Part shown: positions 42,320 to 51,511 of the stretch, in pieces
Layout: every line of letters begins with the position of its first letter
How positions within the stretch are numbered: position 1 is the stretch's first letter
Assembly (NCBI RefSeq): GCF_900142135.1
Contig: NZ_FQZU01000010.1
Location: forward strand, 86,325-150,324
Length of the DNA: 64,000 bases
Direction of reading: 5' to 3'
DNA from: Desulfatibacillum alkenivorans DSM 16219
GTDB taxonomy: Bacteria > Desulfobacterota > Desulfobacteria > Desulfobacterales > Desulfatibacillaceae
Program-made: the position numbers and the translations under genes
The notes under the pieces: model-generated
The model's database searches: none
Seen by the model: only the letters and a program-made list of their open reading frames with translations
Told to the model about the DNA's origin: nothing

Positions 42320-43537
42320 ATGACACAGGAAATCAATGAACTCAAAGAATCCAGGGAGTTTTTAAACCTGCTCCTGCATAACATCAACACAGCCGTGCTG
42401 GTGGTTAACGAAGAAATGCGCATTCAGCAGGTGAACGGATTCTTCAAAAGCCTTTTCGGCATTTCCGACATGGAGGACCCGGACCTTACGTTCGGCCAGG
42501 TCGCGGGCTGCACTTTTTCCGTGGAGGAAAACAAGGGCTGCGGAAAAACCACCAAATGCGCTCAATGCGCCTTACGGAAAAATTTGGTCAACGCCCTGCT
42601 TAGCGAGGTGCCCGCGGACAAGGTTTCTCTTTCCCGCACCTTTTACATTGACGGCGTTCCCCAGGAGAAGCACCTGGAGTTTTCCACGCGATACATCCGC
42701 TTTCATGACCGGCCCATGGTGCTGGTTCTGATTTATGACGTCACGGAGCTCACGCTTCAAAGATTGCGCTTGAGCGAGAAGCAGGAGCAGGTGCAGCGCG
42801 ATTTAAAGAGCGCTGCGCTGATTCAAAAAGGGTTGCTGCCTACCTCCGCGAATTGTCAAAACGGCCTGGAACTGGGCTGGAAATTCGCTCCATCCACCCA
42901 TGTGGGAGGCGATATTTTCAACGTTCTCCAGGCCCCGGGGCCGCTGACCGCATTGTACATGGTGGACGTGTGCGGCCATGGCGTGGCCGCCTCCCTGGTG
43001 GCGGTTACCATCTCCCAGCAATTGCAAAACCTGTCGTGCCGCCATTGCGGGGGGGCGCTTCCTTTGCCTCCCGCAGCCGTCCTGAACGAGTTGGAAGAGG
43101 TTTTTCCCTTTGAACGGTTCGACACCTTTTTCACCTGTGTGTACGTCCAGGTGGACGAAGCCAGAGGCCTGGCCGCTGTCTCGGCGGCGGGGCATCCCGC
43201 GCCTTTATTGATCAAGCGGGGCGGAACCGTGGAGAAAATTGCCGCCAAAGGCCCGGCAATAGGTCTGGGCTCCTACAGCAAGTACGATCAGGCGATTGTG
43301 GATTTCGGCCCCGGGGATCAGATTTTGCTGTATACCGATGGTGTGACCGAAGCATTGGGGATGGATGACACCCGTTTTGGGACGGAGCGGCTTTTGGAAA
43401 TCGCCGCAGAGCATGGAGGGGCCCCTCCCCAGGAATTGGCCGACGCGGTTTTTAAGGCGGTCGCACAATTTGTGGGGCCTGTGGGCTTTGATGACGACGT
43501 GAGCATTATGACCGTCAGGTATATGCCTTCCTATTAA
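42320..43537 (+). CDS. PAS-domain SpoIIE-type PP2C serine phosphatase
   Basis: 405 residues. The N-terminal part (about 10-140) is PAS-like, with four cysteines in the stretch CTFSVEENKGCGKTTKCAQC that might bind metal or sense redox state. The C-terminal SpoIIE/RsbU phosphatase domain has the metal-binding Asp residues in HVGGDIFNV and VDVCGHGVAASL, plus YTDGVTEAL and DDDVSIMTV. Such proteins act on anti-sigma-factor antagonists or related serine-phosphorylated partners. No anti-sigma gene is adjacent. Confidence 0.87.
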   Translation: MTQEINELKESREFLNLLLHNINTAVLVVNEEMRIQQVNGFFKSLFGISDMEDPDLTFGQVAGCTFSVEENKGCGKTTKCAQCALRKNLVNALLSEVPADKVSLSRTFYIDGVPQEKHLEFSTRYIRFHDRPMVLVLIYDVTELTLQRLRLSEKQEQVQRDLKSAALIQKGLLPTSANCQNGLELGWKFAPSTHVGGDIFNVLQAPGPLTALYMVDVCGHGVAASLVAVTISQQLQNLSCRHCGGALPLPPAAVLNELEEVFPFERFDTFFTCVYVQVDEARGLAAVSAAGHPAPLLIKRGGTVEKIAAKGPAIGLGSYSKYDQAIVDFGPGDQILLYTDGVTEALGMDDTRFGTERLLEIAAEHGGAPPQELADAVFKAVAQFVGPVGFDDDVSIMTVRYMPSY

Positions 43538-43649
43538 TTTAAACTGCCGCTTGCCTGAAAATATTAAGTAGAAAAAACCTTGACCTGCCTGTCCATGCCT
43601 TTTACCCTGAAAAAGAGCATATAATCCTTTACAAAAAAAACGGGCGCTT

Positions 43650-44201
43650 ATGAAGAGGTATCTCAAACCTGCTTTGCTGATTCTTTTCGGGCTGGTAGTC
43701 GCTTTTCCTTTATTCAGCCTGACCTACTACACCATGGTGCGCACATCCACGCCTCAGTTTTGTGCATCGTGCCACGAAATCCGTCCCGCCTACGACTCCT
43801 GGAAGACCTCCACCCACGTCAACAACGACAAAGGCTTTGTGGCCGATTGCATGGACTGCCACTTGCCCGCCCCCCACGACACCTGGGATTTCTTTTACGC
43901 AAAAACAATGCATGGTCTGAAGGACGTCGCCATGCATTTTGCCGGCGGCGAATACGACCGGGCTGAGCAGCGGGAAAAAGCCTACGCCGCCTTTAAAAAC
44001 GACCAGTGCATGAAGTGCCATCGCAACCTTTTGTACATCCCCAACAAGCGCGGCGCCATGTTGGCCCACCGGACCGTGGTCTACCCCAGGCCGGGATATG
44101 AAAAACGCTGCGTGGACTGTCATAGAAACCTGGTCCATGTGGATCGGGAAGTATACGGATACAGAGAAAATCAGCCCCCATACCGGGGCCTGGGACTTTA
44201 A
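43650..44201 (+). CDS. NapC/NrfH-family tetraheme cytochrome c
   Basis: 183 residues. One N-terminal membrane anchor (about 6-27) is followed by four CxxCH haem sites: CASCH, CMDCH, CMKCH and CVDCH. This is the size and layout of membrane quinol dehydrogenases that pass electrons to periplasmic multihaem partners. The octaheme gene begins 18 nt downstream, so the two likely form one complex, as NapC-type and HAO-type proteins do in some Epsilonproteobacteria. Confidence 0.9.
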   Translation: MKRYLKPALLILFGLVVAFPLFSLTYYTMVRTSTPQFCASCHEIRPAYDSWKTSTHVNNDKGFVADCMDCHLPAPHDTWDFFYAKTMHGLKDVAMHFAGGEYDRAEQREKAYAAFKNDQCMKCHRNLLYIPNKRGAMLAHRTVVYPRPGYEKRCVDCHRNLVHVDREVYGYRENQPPYRGLGL

Positions 44202-44219
44202 ATCAGATAGGGAGGCGTC

Positions 44220-45614
44220 ATGAACCGGAAATTTTCCAAGCTCGTTTTATTCGCGTGCATTTTACTGCTGGCCTTGGCGTGGGGCGCCGTCACGGCCGCT
44301 GAGCAGGCGAACATGCCCAAGGCAAAGGAATTCAGGATCGAGCGAAGCATGTCCAAAGAGGCCATGGCCTGCCTTCAATGCCACAAGACGGAACACCCCG
44401 GCCTGTTTGCGGATTGGGCTGGCAGCAGGCACGCCAGCGCCAATATAACGTGCCTGGATTGCCATCAGGCGGAGGAGCATGACGCGGACGTCTCGCAAAT
44501 TCATTTCAAGCAATACGAACGGGGCGACAATCCCTGGGGCAGCAAGGAATACCGCGTTCCGGTCGCTGCGGCGGTCACTCCCAAGGATTGCTCCCGCTGC
44601 CATCCGGACGAGGCGGTGCAATACTCCAAGAGCAAGCATGCCAACACCACGGAAATCATTTGGAAAATCGATCCGTGGCTTAACAATGGCATGAATTCCG
44701 ACCTGGAGCGTCAGTCCGGCTGCTTCTACTGCCACGGCACGGTGCTTAAAATCAAGGACGGCAAGCTGGATCCTTCCACGTGGCCCAATGTGGGCGTGGG
44801 GCGCGTCAACATGGACGGAAGCCTGGGAAGCTGCACAAGCTGCCACACCCGGCATCGCTTCTCCGTCATGGAAGCCCGCAAGCCCGAGGCCTGCGGCCAG
44901 TGCCACCTGGGTCCGGACCATCCGCAAATAGAGATTTATACGGAATCCAAGCACGGGGATATTTATGCGGCGTTCGGCGACGACTATAACTGGAACGCCT
45001 CCCCCGGAACCTGGACGCCCGGCGTGGATTATCGCGGCCCCACCTGCGCTTCCTGCCATATGTCCGGCGCGGGGACGGTCATGACGACCCATGACGTCAC
45101 CGAACGCCTGTCCTGGGAGCTCCAGGCGCCGTTGACCGTTCGTCCCCAGGATTTCAAACCCTTCCCGGCTCAGAGCAACTGGCAGGAGGAACGGAACAAG
45201 ATGCAGGAAGTCTGCATGCAATGCCACGGGAAAGCCTGGGTGGAAGACCATTACACCAAAATGGACGGCGTGGTCGGCGAATACAACGACGTGTACTTCA
45301 AACCGGCCAAAGCCAAGCTGGACGAACTCTACGAAAAAGGCCTGCTGGACAAATCCAGGTTCTTCGACGAAAGGCTTGAGGTGGAGTATTATGAATTGTG
45401 GCATCATGAAGGCCGCAGAGCCCGCATGGGCACGGCCATGATGGCTCCGGACTACGCTTGGTGGCACGGCTTTTATGAGTGCAAAAAACGCTTCAACAAC
45501 TTTATGGAAGAAGCCAATCACCTGATTAAAACCGGCGAAAAAGCCTATGTGGCAAAAGACTATCCCAACGCCACGGGCGACACCACAAAGCCGAAGGAGA
45601 TCTTCGGCCAATAA
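44220..45614 (+). CDS. Hydroxylamine-oxidoreductase-family octaheme cytochrome c
   Basis: 464 residues; AGGGAGG precedes the ATG. A signal peptide (about 1-27) leads to eight CxxCH motifs: CLQCH, CLDCH, CSRCH, CFYCH, CTSCH, CGQCH, CASCH and CMQCH. The C-terminal LWHHEGRRARMG and PDYAWWHGFYE segments are those of the HAO family. In nitrifiers a Tyr in this region is linked to the catalytic haem; reducing relatives lack the link. The Tyr in PDYAWW is present, but whether it is the linking one needs an alignment. Paired with a NapC/NrfH-type gene, it probably reduces nitrite or hydroxylamine, though the direction is inferred. Confidence 0.87.
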   Translation: MNRKFSKLVLFACILLLALAWGAVTAAEQANMPKAKEFRIERSMSKEAMACLQCHKTEHPGLFADWAGSRHASANITCLDCHQAEEHDADVSQIHFKQYERGDNPWGSKEYRVPVAAAVTPKDCSRCHPDEAVQYSKSKHANTTEIIWKIDPWLNNGMNSDLERQSGCFYCHGTVLKIKDGKLDPSTWPNVGVGRVNMDGSLGSCTSCHTRHRFSVMEARKPEACGQCHLGPDHPQIEIYTESKHGDIYAAFGDDYNWNASPGTWTPGVDYRGPTCASCHMSGAGTVMTTHDVTERLSWELQAPLTVRPQDFKPFPAQSNWQEERNKMQEVCMQCHGKAWVEDHYTKMDGVVGEYNDVYFKPAKAKLDELYEKGLLDKSRFFDERLEVEYYELWHHEGRRARMGTAMMAPDYAWWHGFYECKKRFNNFMEEANHLIKTGEKAYVAKDYPNATGDTTKPKEIFGQ

Positions 45615-45654
45615 ACCGGGCGCAAACCGCGTCAGTCAGAACGCATGAAATATA

Positions 45655-45685
45655 AAAAGGGGCATGGAAGCAAGCCCCTTTTTTG
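45655..45685. terminator. Terminator after the octaheme gene
   Basis: AAAAGGGGC and GCCCCTTTT form a perfect 9-bp stem with a 10-nt loop, followed by further T residues. The A and T flanks could serve both strands. Confidence 0.85.
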
Positions 45686-45712
45686 CGTCAAAAATTTCAG
45701 GAAATGTGTGGG

Positions 45713-46120
45713 CTATTGTTTGGCTTCCCGCAGGGAGCTTAAAAACATGCCAATGCCCCCGAACAAAAGCACCAGGATCGTTATGATGTCAAAGGCGCTC
45801 ATGTGCTTCATGGTCAGGTGGATGCTGGTTATGACGCCCACTGTCAGCATGACCAGGGAGGCTCCGGCCAGAACCCAGCCGATCAGGCTTTTTGAATTGT
45901 AAAAAATGTAGCCTATTCCAAAGATGAAGGGGATGAGGACCATGCCGCTGGTCAGGCGCAGGTTCCACGATCCCAACCCGAATGTATAAAGTCCGTATCC
46001 CAGGCCGAACCCGCTGCGCACCGTGATGTTATCCAGGAATAAATACCCCCCGGCCACGATCATGATCAACCCAAGGACGAACCTGCCCGTCCCCCCGCTC
46101 GTTCCTCCTGCTCCTCGCAT
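45713..46120 (-). CDS. Small four-helix membrane protein, unrecognised
   Basis: 135 residues with AAGGAGCGGG before the ATG. Four hydrophobic segments fill most of it (about 14-32, 52-70, 80-97 and 110-128). The N-terminus is Gly-rich (MRGAGGTSGGTGR). I do not recognise the family. It is the last gene on the minus strand before the convergent cytochrome operon and is separated from metF by about 190 bp, so it may be its own unit. Confidence 0.6.
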   Translation of the reverse strand: MRGAGGTSGGTGRFVLGLIMIVAGGYLFLDNITVRSGFGLGYGLYTFGLGSWNLRLTSGMVLIPFIFGIGYIFYNSKSLIGWVLAGASLVMLTVGVITSIHLTMKHMSAFDIITILVLLFGGIGMFLSSLREAKQ

Positions 46121-46307
46121 AGAACCCGCTCCTTTTGCACTGCGTTGCTTTGGATCAGCCGCCCCCGCGGTTTGGATGAAAGGAACGCCTCGCTCCTCTG
46201 CGTTCCGGCCTGAAATGTATCATGGAGAGGTCTGCAAAGCAAGACGCCGCAGCAGGGATAAATTCCCTGTGCGGCGCAGGTTTACTAAAGAAGCTATTGA
46301 GCGTTTT

Positions 46308-47195
46308 CTATAGCAATCCTCCGGCGGCCATAATGTCCGGCACAAGCTCCTCTTTGCCGATAGCCATGATGTGCACGCCGTCGCAGATGTTTTCATCCAC
46401 GATTTGTTTGATCTGGCGGCCTGCTATCTGGATGCCCTTTTGTATGGCGCCGCCCTTGGGGGCGGAGGCCATTTCATCGATAAACTCCTGGGGCACGGTC
46501 ACGCCTGCCACGTTTTTGTTCATGAATCTGGCCATGGGCGCGGAGGTGAGGAGGATGATTCCGGCCAGCACCTTCACTGGAAATTGGCGGGCGTATTCCA
46601 TGAAGTTCTTGAAATTCTCCAGGTCGTAGACCGCCTGGGTCTGGATGAACTCCGCCCCGGCTTCTATCTTTTTTTCAAACTTGATCAACTGGGGCTGGAT
46701 GGGGTTGGCCTCGGGCGTGACGATGGCGCCGGCGCAAAAGGATACGGCGCCGTCCAGGTCGTTCCCGGCCATGTCCTTGCCTTTTTCCAACTTGCGCACC
46801 GCCGCGACCAACTGGCTGGAGTCCAGGTCGAACACGCCTTTGGCGGTTTTGTGATCGCCCAGGACCACGGAGTCTCCGGTAAGGCACAGCACGTTGTTTA
46901 TGCCCCGCTGATGGGCGAACAACAGGTCCGCCTGGAGCGCCAGCCTGTTCCGGTCCCGGCAGGTCATTTGCAAAATGGGCTCTCCGCCCATTTCCTTGAC
47001 CATCAAGGCCGCGCCCAGGGAGGGAAAGCGCATGACCGAACTCTGGTGATCCGTCACGTTCATGGCGTCCACCTTGTCCTTGAGCAATTCAATATGGTGG
47101 GCCATTTTTTCGAGATTCACGCCTTTGGGCGGTGCAACCTCGCTGGTGACCACAAATTTACCCTGGTCCAATGCCTGTTTGAATTTGGACGCCAT
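46308..47195 (-). CDS. metF: Methylenetetrahydrofolate reductase, MetF
   Basis: 295 residues with AAAGGAG before the ATG. The barrel carries VTSEVAPPKG with the catalytic Glu, TDHQSS, the RDRNRLALQ segment, LCLTGDS with the folate-binding Asp, and QTQAVYD. It reduces methylene-THF to methyl-THF, here most likely in the methyl branch of the Wood-Ljungdahl pathway. It follows metV after 49 nt and closes an operon containing NADH-dehydrogenase-type subunits. In some anaerobes MetF joins MetV and electron-carrier proteins to form an enzyme that may use or bifurcate electrons. Confidence 0.92.
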   Translation of the reverse strand: MASKFKQALDQGKFVVTSEVAPPKGVNLEKMAHHIELLKDKVDAMNVTDHQSSVMRFPSLGAALMVKEMGGEPILQMTCRDRNRLALQADLLFAHQRGINNVLCLTGDSVVLGDHKTAKGVFDLDSSQLVAAVRKLEKGKDMAGNDLDGAVSFCAGAIVTPEANPIQPQLIKFEKKIEAGAEFIQTQAVYDLENFKNFMEYARQFPVKVLAGIILLTSAPMARFMNKNVAGVTVPQEFIDEMASAPKGGAIQKGIQIAGRQIKQIVDENICDGVHIMAIGKEELVPDIMAAGGLL

Positions 47196-47244
47196 GAGCG
47201 GACTCCTTTTTCATCAGGTTTGAAAAATCAAAGGACTGCCTGCC

Positions 47245-47895
47245 TTATCCTTCCAGCAGAATTTTGCCCGGAGACGGTTCGCCCTGGTGATTCCGGGGGG
47301 GCTGGAACCGTTTCATCAGGTCCAACTGCCCGATTTCGGCCAGGCGGTTGTAGATCAATGTCCAGGCGCAATCCTTGTTTTTGTCGATTTCGCATTTGCC
47401 GTTGTTGGTGCCGCCGCACGGCCCGTTGATCAGCCCTTTATGGCAGGCCGTAACCGGACAGATGCCGCCGGTTTCGCCCAGCACGCAGGTTCCGCACTGG
47501 GTGCACACTTCGTTGAACTGGCCCACGCCCGTTTCCTTGCCGATGAACAGGGTGTCCAGGGCCGGGATCACCATTTTTTGCAACTGGCTGGCGATGTTCT
47601 GGACGCCGAAAGCGCAGGACATGATAACCAGGGCGCTGGCCTGGTTGATCTGGCCGGAAAAAGCCCGGAGGCCCTCGTGGGTGAGATTATCGCAGGCCAC
47701 GGGCAGGACCGTGGATCCGGTCACCAGCTTTCCTTTGGAAGCCAGATACTCCTGCATGGCCTGCACCTGCTCGGCGCCGCCCGTGTTGGTGAGGGTGGTG
47801 CAGGTTCCGCATCCGAAAATGAACACCCTGTTCTGGTGTTCCAGCAGCCTGTCCAGTTCCTCGTCGGGTTTTCTTCGCGTAATGGAACGGATCAT
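47245..47895 (-). CDS. metV: MetV-type zinc/iron-sulfur partner of MetF
   Basis: 216 residues. It starts inside the stop of the upstream NuoF-GltD gene (ATGA overlap), so the two are translationally coupled. The MTHFR C-terminal family features are CGTCTTLTNTGG near residue 29, the SCAFGVQ stretch and a Cys-rich end (CTQCGTCVLGETGGICPVTAC, then GPCGG). In acetogens MetV binds MetF and links it to iron-sulfur electron carriers. Its position between the NuoF-GltD fusion and MetF suggests the same role here. Confidence 0.88.
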   Translation of the reverse strand: MIRSITRRKPDEELDRLLEHQNRVFIFGCGTCTTLTNTGGAEQVQAMQEYLASKGKLVTGSTVLPVACDNLTHEGLRAFSGQINQASALVIMSCAFGVQNIASQLQKMVIPALDTLFIGKETGVGQFNEVCTQCGTCVLGETGGICPVTACHKGLINGPCGGTNNGKCEIDKNKDCAWTLIYNRLAEIGQLDLMKRFQPPRNHQGEPSPGKILLEG

Positions 47896-50800
47896 GAGGC
47901 TTCCTCCTCTCTTTCAAGGTCGCACCTAAGGCAGCGAACGGCTTCCCGCAACGCCTGCTCTTTTGTGAATCCCTTTTCGATTTCCCTGAAATCATGCGCC
48001 CTTTCCTGCGTATCCTCCAAGGCGACTTTGACCCGGGGCGCCTCCTTGCCGCCTTCTTCGTCCTCCAGGGCAAGGCCTGCGTCCTGAATTAATCGGGTCT
48101 TCCGGTCCGGAGTGTGCACCCGGCCCGAGTCGCCGGAAAGGTATTTGTCTATGGCTATGGCGGCCCTGCGGCCCGAGGAAATGGCCCGAATCACAAAGGT
48201 GGGGCCGGTGGTGAAGTCTCCGCCCGCAAAGATGCCGGGAATGTTGGTGGCCAGGCGATTTTCGTCCACGGCCAGGGTTCCCCACAAGGCCCTTTCCAGT
48301 TGCTCGTCCTGGGAAAGAAAGGACATGTCCGCCGCCTGGCCGATGGAGATGATGACGTTTTCCGCCTCCACCATGCGAATCGTGGAGTCGTCGCAGGTGG
48401 GGTTGAACTTTCCATCCTCGTCAAAAACCGAATCGCACCGCGAGAATTCCACGCCCTGCACTTTTCCTTCCTCGCTGACTATCAGGCGCGGGCTCCAACT
48501 GGGATTGATCACAATCCCTTCCTCCATGGCCTCGTCCACCTCCTTGTCCCAGGCGGGCATCTGGTCAAAGGATTCCAGACAGAACACCTGCACGTCGGAG
48601 GCTCCCACCCTGAGCGCGGTGCGGGCCACGTCAATGGCCACGTTGCCGCCGCCGATCACCACCGCCCTGCCGGACAAGGACACAGGGTTTTCCCCTTTGA
48701 CCTGGGTCAGGAACTGCAGCCCGTAGAACAGGCCTTCCAGGCCTTCCTCCTCGCCGGGAATGCCGATGGTTTTGCTGGCCTGGGCGCCCGCCGCAATGAA
48801 CACGGCCTTGTAGCCCGAGGCCATGAGGTCGTTGACCGTATGATTGGCGTCGATGGGCGAGTCGTATTGAATTTCAACGCCTTTGTTCCGGATGTATTGG
48901 ATTTCCTGTTCGATAACGTGCCTTGGCAGGCGGAACTCCGGCACGGTGATGCCAAGCATGCCGCCGCCTTTGGACGCGGCCTCGAACACCGTGGTTTTGT
49001 ATCCCATTTCCGCCAGGAAATACGCGCAAGTCAGGCCGGCCGGTCCGGCCCCGACCACCGCCACTTTTTCCTTCCGGGTGACCGGAAAGGGCTCAGCTTC
49101 CACGCCCATGTTGTCAAAATACCAGTCCGTGGCGAATCGTTTTAAGAGCCGGATGGCCACAGGCTCGTCCAGTTCGCCCCGGCGGCATTTGAACTCGCAG
49201 GGATGGATGCAAATGCGGCCGCACACGGCCGGGAAGGGGTTGCGTTCCCGGATGATGTCCACGGCGTCCTGGAACCTGCCCCGGGCGATGGCCGCCACGT
49301 AGTTGGGCACGTCAATGCCCGCCGGGCATGCGTGCTGGCAGGCGGAGATCACCATGGATTTGCAGACCGCGCCTGCGCACCGGTTTTCCAGGATGTGGTC
49401 TTCGTATTCCTTGAGAAAATATTGGAGCGTGGATATGGCGGGCTTGGCGCAGTTCTGGCCCAGGCCGCACAGGGATGCCTCGGTCATGGTCCTGCCGATC
49501 TCCTTGATGGTTTCAATGTCCTCCAGCCTGCCCCGGCCGGCAGTAATGCGGGTGAGGATCTCCAAAAGCTGGGTGGTTCCCAGGCGGCAGGGGGAGCATT
49601 TGCCGCAGGATTCGGACTGGGTGAAGGCCAGGAAGAACCGGGCGATTTCCACCATGCAGTTGTTCTCGTCCATGACCACCATGCCGCCGGAGCCCATGAT
49701 GGCGCCGATTTTCTGCAGGGTGTCGTAGTCGATGGAAAGGTTCAAAAACTGCGCCGGAACGCAGCCGCCGGACGGGCCGCCCATTTGCACGGCCTTGAAC
49801 TTCCGGCCTTTGGGAATGCCGCCGCCGATGTCAAACACCACCTCGCGGATGCTGGTTCCTATGGGCACTTCCACAAGGCCCGTGTTGTTCACCTTGCCCG
49901 CCAGGGAGAAAATTTTGGTGCCCTTGCTGTTTTCCGTGCCCACCTGGGCGTACCAGCCCGCCCCGTTTTTCAAAATCAGGGGCACGTTGGCGAAGGTTTC
50001 CACATTGTTGATGTTGGACGGCTTTCCGTCCACGCCGGACTGGGCGGGGAAGGGCGGCCTGGCCCGGGGCATGCCCCGTTTTCCTTCGATGGAGGCCATT
50101 AGCGCGGTTTCCTCGCCGCAGACAAAGGCGCCCGCTCCCATCTTTAGGGAAAGGTCGAAGGAAAAGCCGGTTCCCAGGATGTTTTCTCCCAAAAGGCCAA
50201 GCTCTCCCGCCTGGGCGATGGCGCAATTCAAATGCTCCACGGCGATGGGATATTCCTCCCGAACATAAATGAAACCGAACCGCGCGCCCATGGCGTATGC
50301 GCCGATGATCATGCCTTCGATCACCGAATGGGGATCGCCTTCCAGAATGGCCCGGTCCATGAAAGCGCCGGGATCGCCTTCGTCCGCGTTGCAAATGATG
50401 TACTTGGGATTGGCGGAAGACTGGCGGGCGAACTTCCATTTCAGCCCGGCGGGAAATCCGGCGCCGCCCCGGCCGCGCAGTTTGGCGTCAATAACCTCCT
50501 GGGCGACCTGTTCGGGCGCCATGCCGGAAAGCACCCGAACCAATGCCTGATACCCCCCGGCCGCAATATAATGCTCGATGCTGGTGGGGTCGATCCTGCC
50601 GCACAAGGCCAGAACCCGGCGCTCCTGCTTCTTGTAAAAGGGTATCTGGTCCCGGTAGTAAATGGGCTTGTTGGTTTTGGGCTCCTTGTAAGCCAGACGG
50701 TCGATAAGCCGGTTTTGCTTGATAGTTAGGCCGATGATCTCCGCCGCGTCTTCGGGGCCGACTTCCTGGTATTGGACTCCCAGGGGATCCAGGGCGATGA

Positions 50801-51026
50801 CCGGCGCCCGGGCGCAAAAGCCGTGGCAGCCGGTGGAGCGCACCTCCACTTCCTTTTCCATGCCCTGGCGCTTGACCTCGTCCTGGAGCGACTGGAGAAC
50901 CTCGGCGGCCCCGTACGCCCGGCATCCGGTCATGCAAACATGGATGACGTTCCGGGCCTGGCTTAGGGCGGCCTGCGTCTTGTTTCGGAGCCATTCCATC
51001 TGCCCGATGGAAGTGAGTTTATTCAT
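47892..51026 (-). CDS. NuoF-like flavoprotein fused to GltD-type oxidoreductase
   Basis: 1044 residues. Residues 1-110 form a 2Fe-2S thioredoxin-like region (CMTGCRAYG and CHGFC). Next is the NuoF FMN/NADH domain: RGRGGAGFPAGLKW, NADEGDPGAF, and the 4Fe-4S motif SESCGKCSPCRLG. A third part from about residue 570 is GltD-like (CQHACPAGIDVPNY, NPFPAVCGRICIHPCE, VAVVGAGPAGLTC, IGGGNVAIDVA, CLRCD at the end). It should join NAD(P)H, FAD and several clusters, as expected for an electron-bifurcating or NAD-linked module. It overlaps nuoE-like by one base upstream and metV by four downstream. Confidence 0.9.
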   Translation of the reverse strand: MNKLTSIGQMEWLRNKTQAALSQARNVIHVCMTGCRAYGAAEVLQSLQDEVKRQGMEKEVEVRSTGCHGFCARAPVIALDPLGVQYQEVGPEDAAEIIGLTIKQNRLIDRLAYKEPKTNKPIYYRDQIPFYKKQERRVLALCGRIDPTSIEHYIAAGGYQALVRVLSGMAPEQVAQEVIDAKLRGRGGAGFPAGLKWKFARQSSANPKYIICNADEGDPGAFMDRAILEGDPHSVIEGMIIGAYAMGARFGFIYVREEYPIAVEHLNCAIAQAGELGLLGENILGTGFSFDLSLKMGAGAFVCGEETALMASIEGKRGMPRARPPFPAQSGVDGKPSNINNVETFANVPLILKNGAGWYAQVGTENSKGTKIFSLAGKVNNTGLVEVPIGTSIREVVFDIGGGIPKGRKFKAVQMGGPSGGCVPAQFLNLSIDYDTLQKIGAIMGSGGMVVMDENNCMVEIARFFLAFTQSESCGKCSPCRLGTTQLLEILTRITAGRGRLEDIETIKEIGRTMTEASLCGLGQNCAKPAISTLQYFLKEYEDHILENRCAGAVCKSMVISACQHACPAGIDVPNYVAAIARGRFQDAVDIIRERNPFPAVCGRICIHPCEFKCRRGELDEPVAIRLLKRFATDWYFDNMGVEAEPFPVTRKEKVAVVGAGPAGLTCAYFLAEMGYKTTVFEAASKGGGMLGITVPEFRLPRHVIEQEIQYIRNKGVEIQYDSPIDANHTVNDLMASGYKAVFIAAGAQASKTIGIPGEEEGLEGLFYGLQFLTQVKGENPVSLSGRAVVIGGGNVAIDVARTALRVGASDVQVFCLESFDQMPAWDKEVDEAMEEGIVINPSWSPRLIVSEEGKVQGVEFSRCDSVFDEDGKFNPTCDDSTIRMVEAENVIISIGQAADMSFLSQDEQLERALWGTLAVDENRLATNIPGIFAGGDFTTGPTFVIRAISSGRRAAIAIDKYLSGDSGRVHTPDRKTRLIQDAGLALEDEEGGKEAPRVKVALEDTQERAHDFREIEKGFTKEQALREAVRCLRCDLEREEEAS

Positions 51027-51511
51027 TACCCATCCCCCTCGGTTTTTTCGTATTGTCCGATAACGTTATTGACCTTGTCCGGGGACAGCTTGCCAAAATA
51101 GGTCCGGTTGACCATCATGGCAGGCGCCACAAAACAGGCCCCCAGGCATGCCACGGTTTCCAGGCTGAACTGAAAATCCTCGCTGGTTTCCCCTTCCTGC
51201 AAATGCAGGTGCTTTTTTACGCTGGACAAAATGCTTTGGCCGCCTTTGACGTGGCAGGCCGTGCCCCGGCACACCCTCAAGACATATTTGCCTTTGGGCT
51301 TGAGGCTGAAACCGGCGTAAAAGGTCACCACGCCCTGCACTTCGGAAGGCGGAATGTTCAAAGCCTCGGCGATCGGTTCAATGGATTCCGGAGGCACGTA
51401 CCCGAATTCCTCCTGCACGGCCTGGAGCAGGGGGATCAGCCCCCATTTGACGTCTTTGTATTCTCCGATGATGCCTCGCAGCTTGACCATGTCGATTTCT
51501 TTAGGTTTCAT
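51026..51511 (-). CDS. NuoE-like 2Fe-2S subunit
   Basis: The start chosen is ATG at 51511 with GGAG upstream; the ATG at 51526 is not preceded by one. 161 residues. The thioredoxin-like 2Fe-2S ligands are CRGTACH near residue 86 and CLGACFVAP near 127. The YVP and VTFYAGF helices are typical of NuoE and HydC subunits. It overlaps the NuoG-like gene by 11 nt and its TAA shares a base with the ATG of the NuoF-GltD gene. This tight packing indicates a single complex. Confidence 0.92.
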   Translation of the reverse strand: MKPKEIDMVKLRGIIGEYKDVKWGLIPLLQAVQEEFGYVPPESIEPIAEALNIPPSEVQGVVTFYAGFSLKPKGKYVLRVCRGTACHVKGGQSILSSVKKHLHLQEGETSEDFQFSLETVACLGACFVAPAMMVNRTYFGKLSPDKVNNVIGQYEKTEGDG

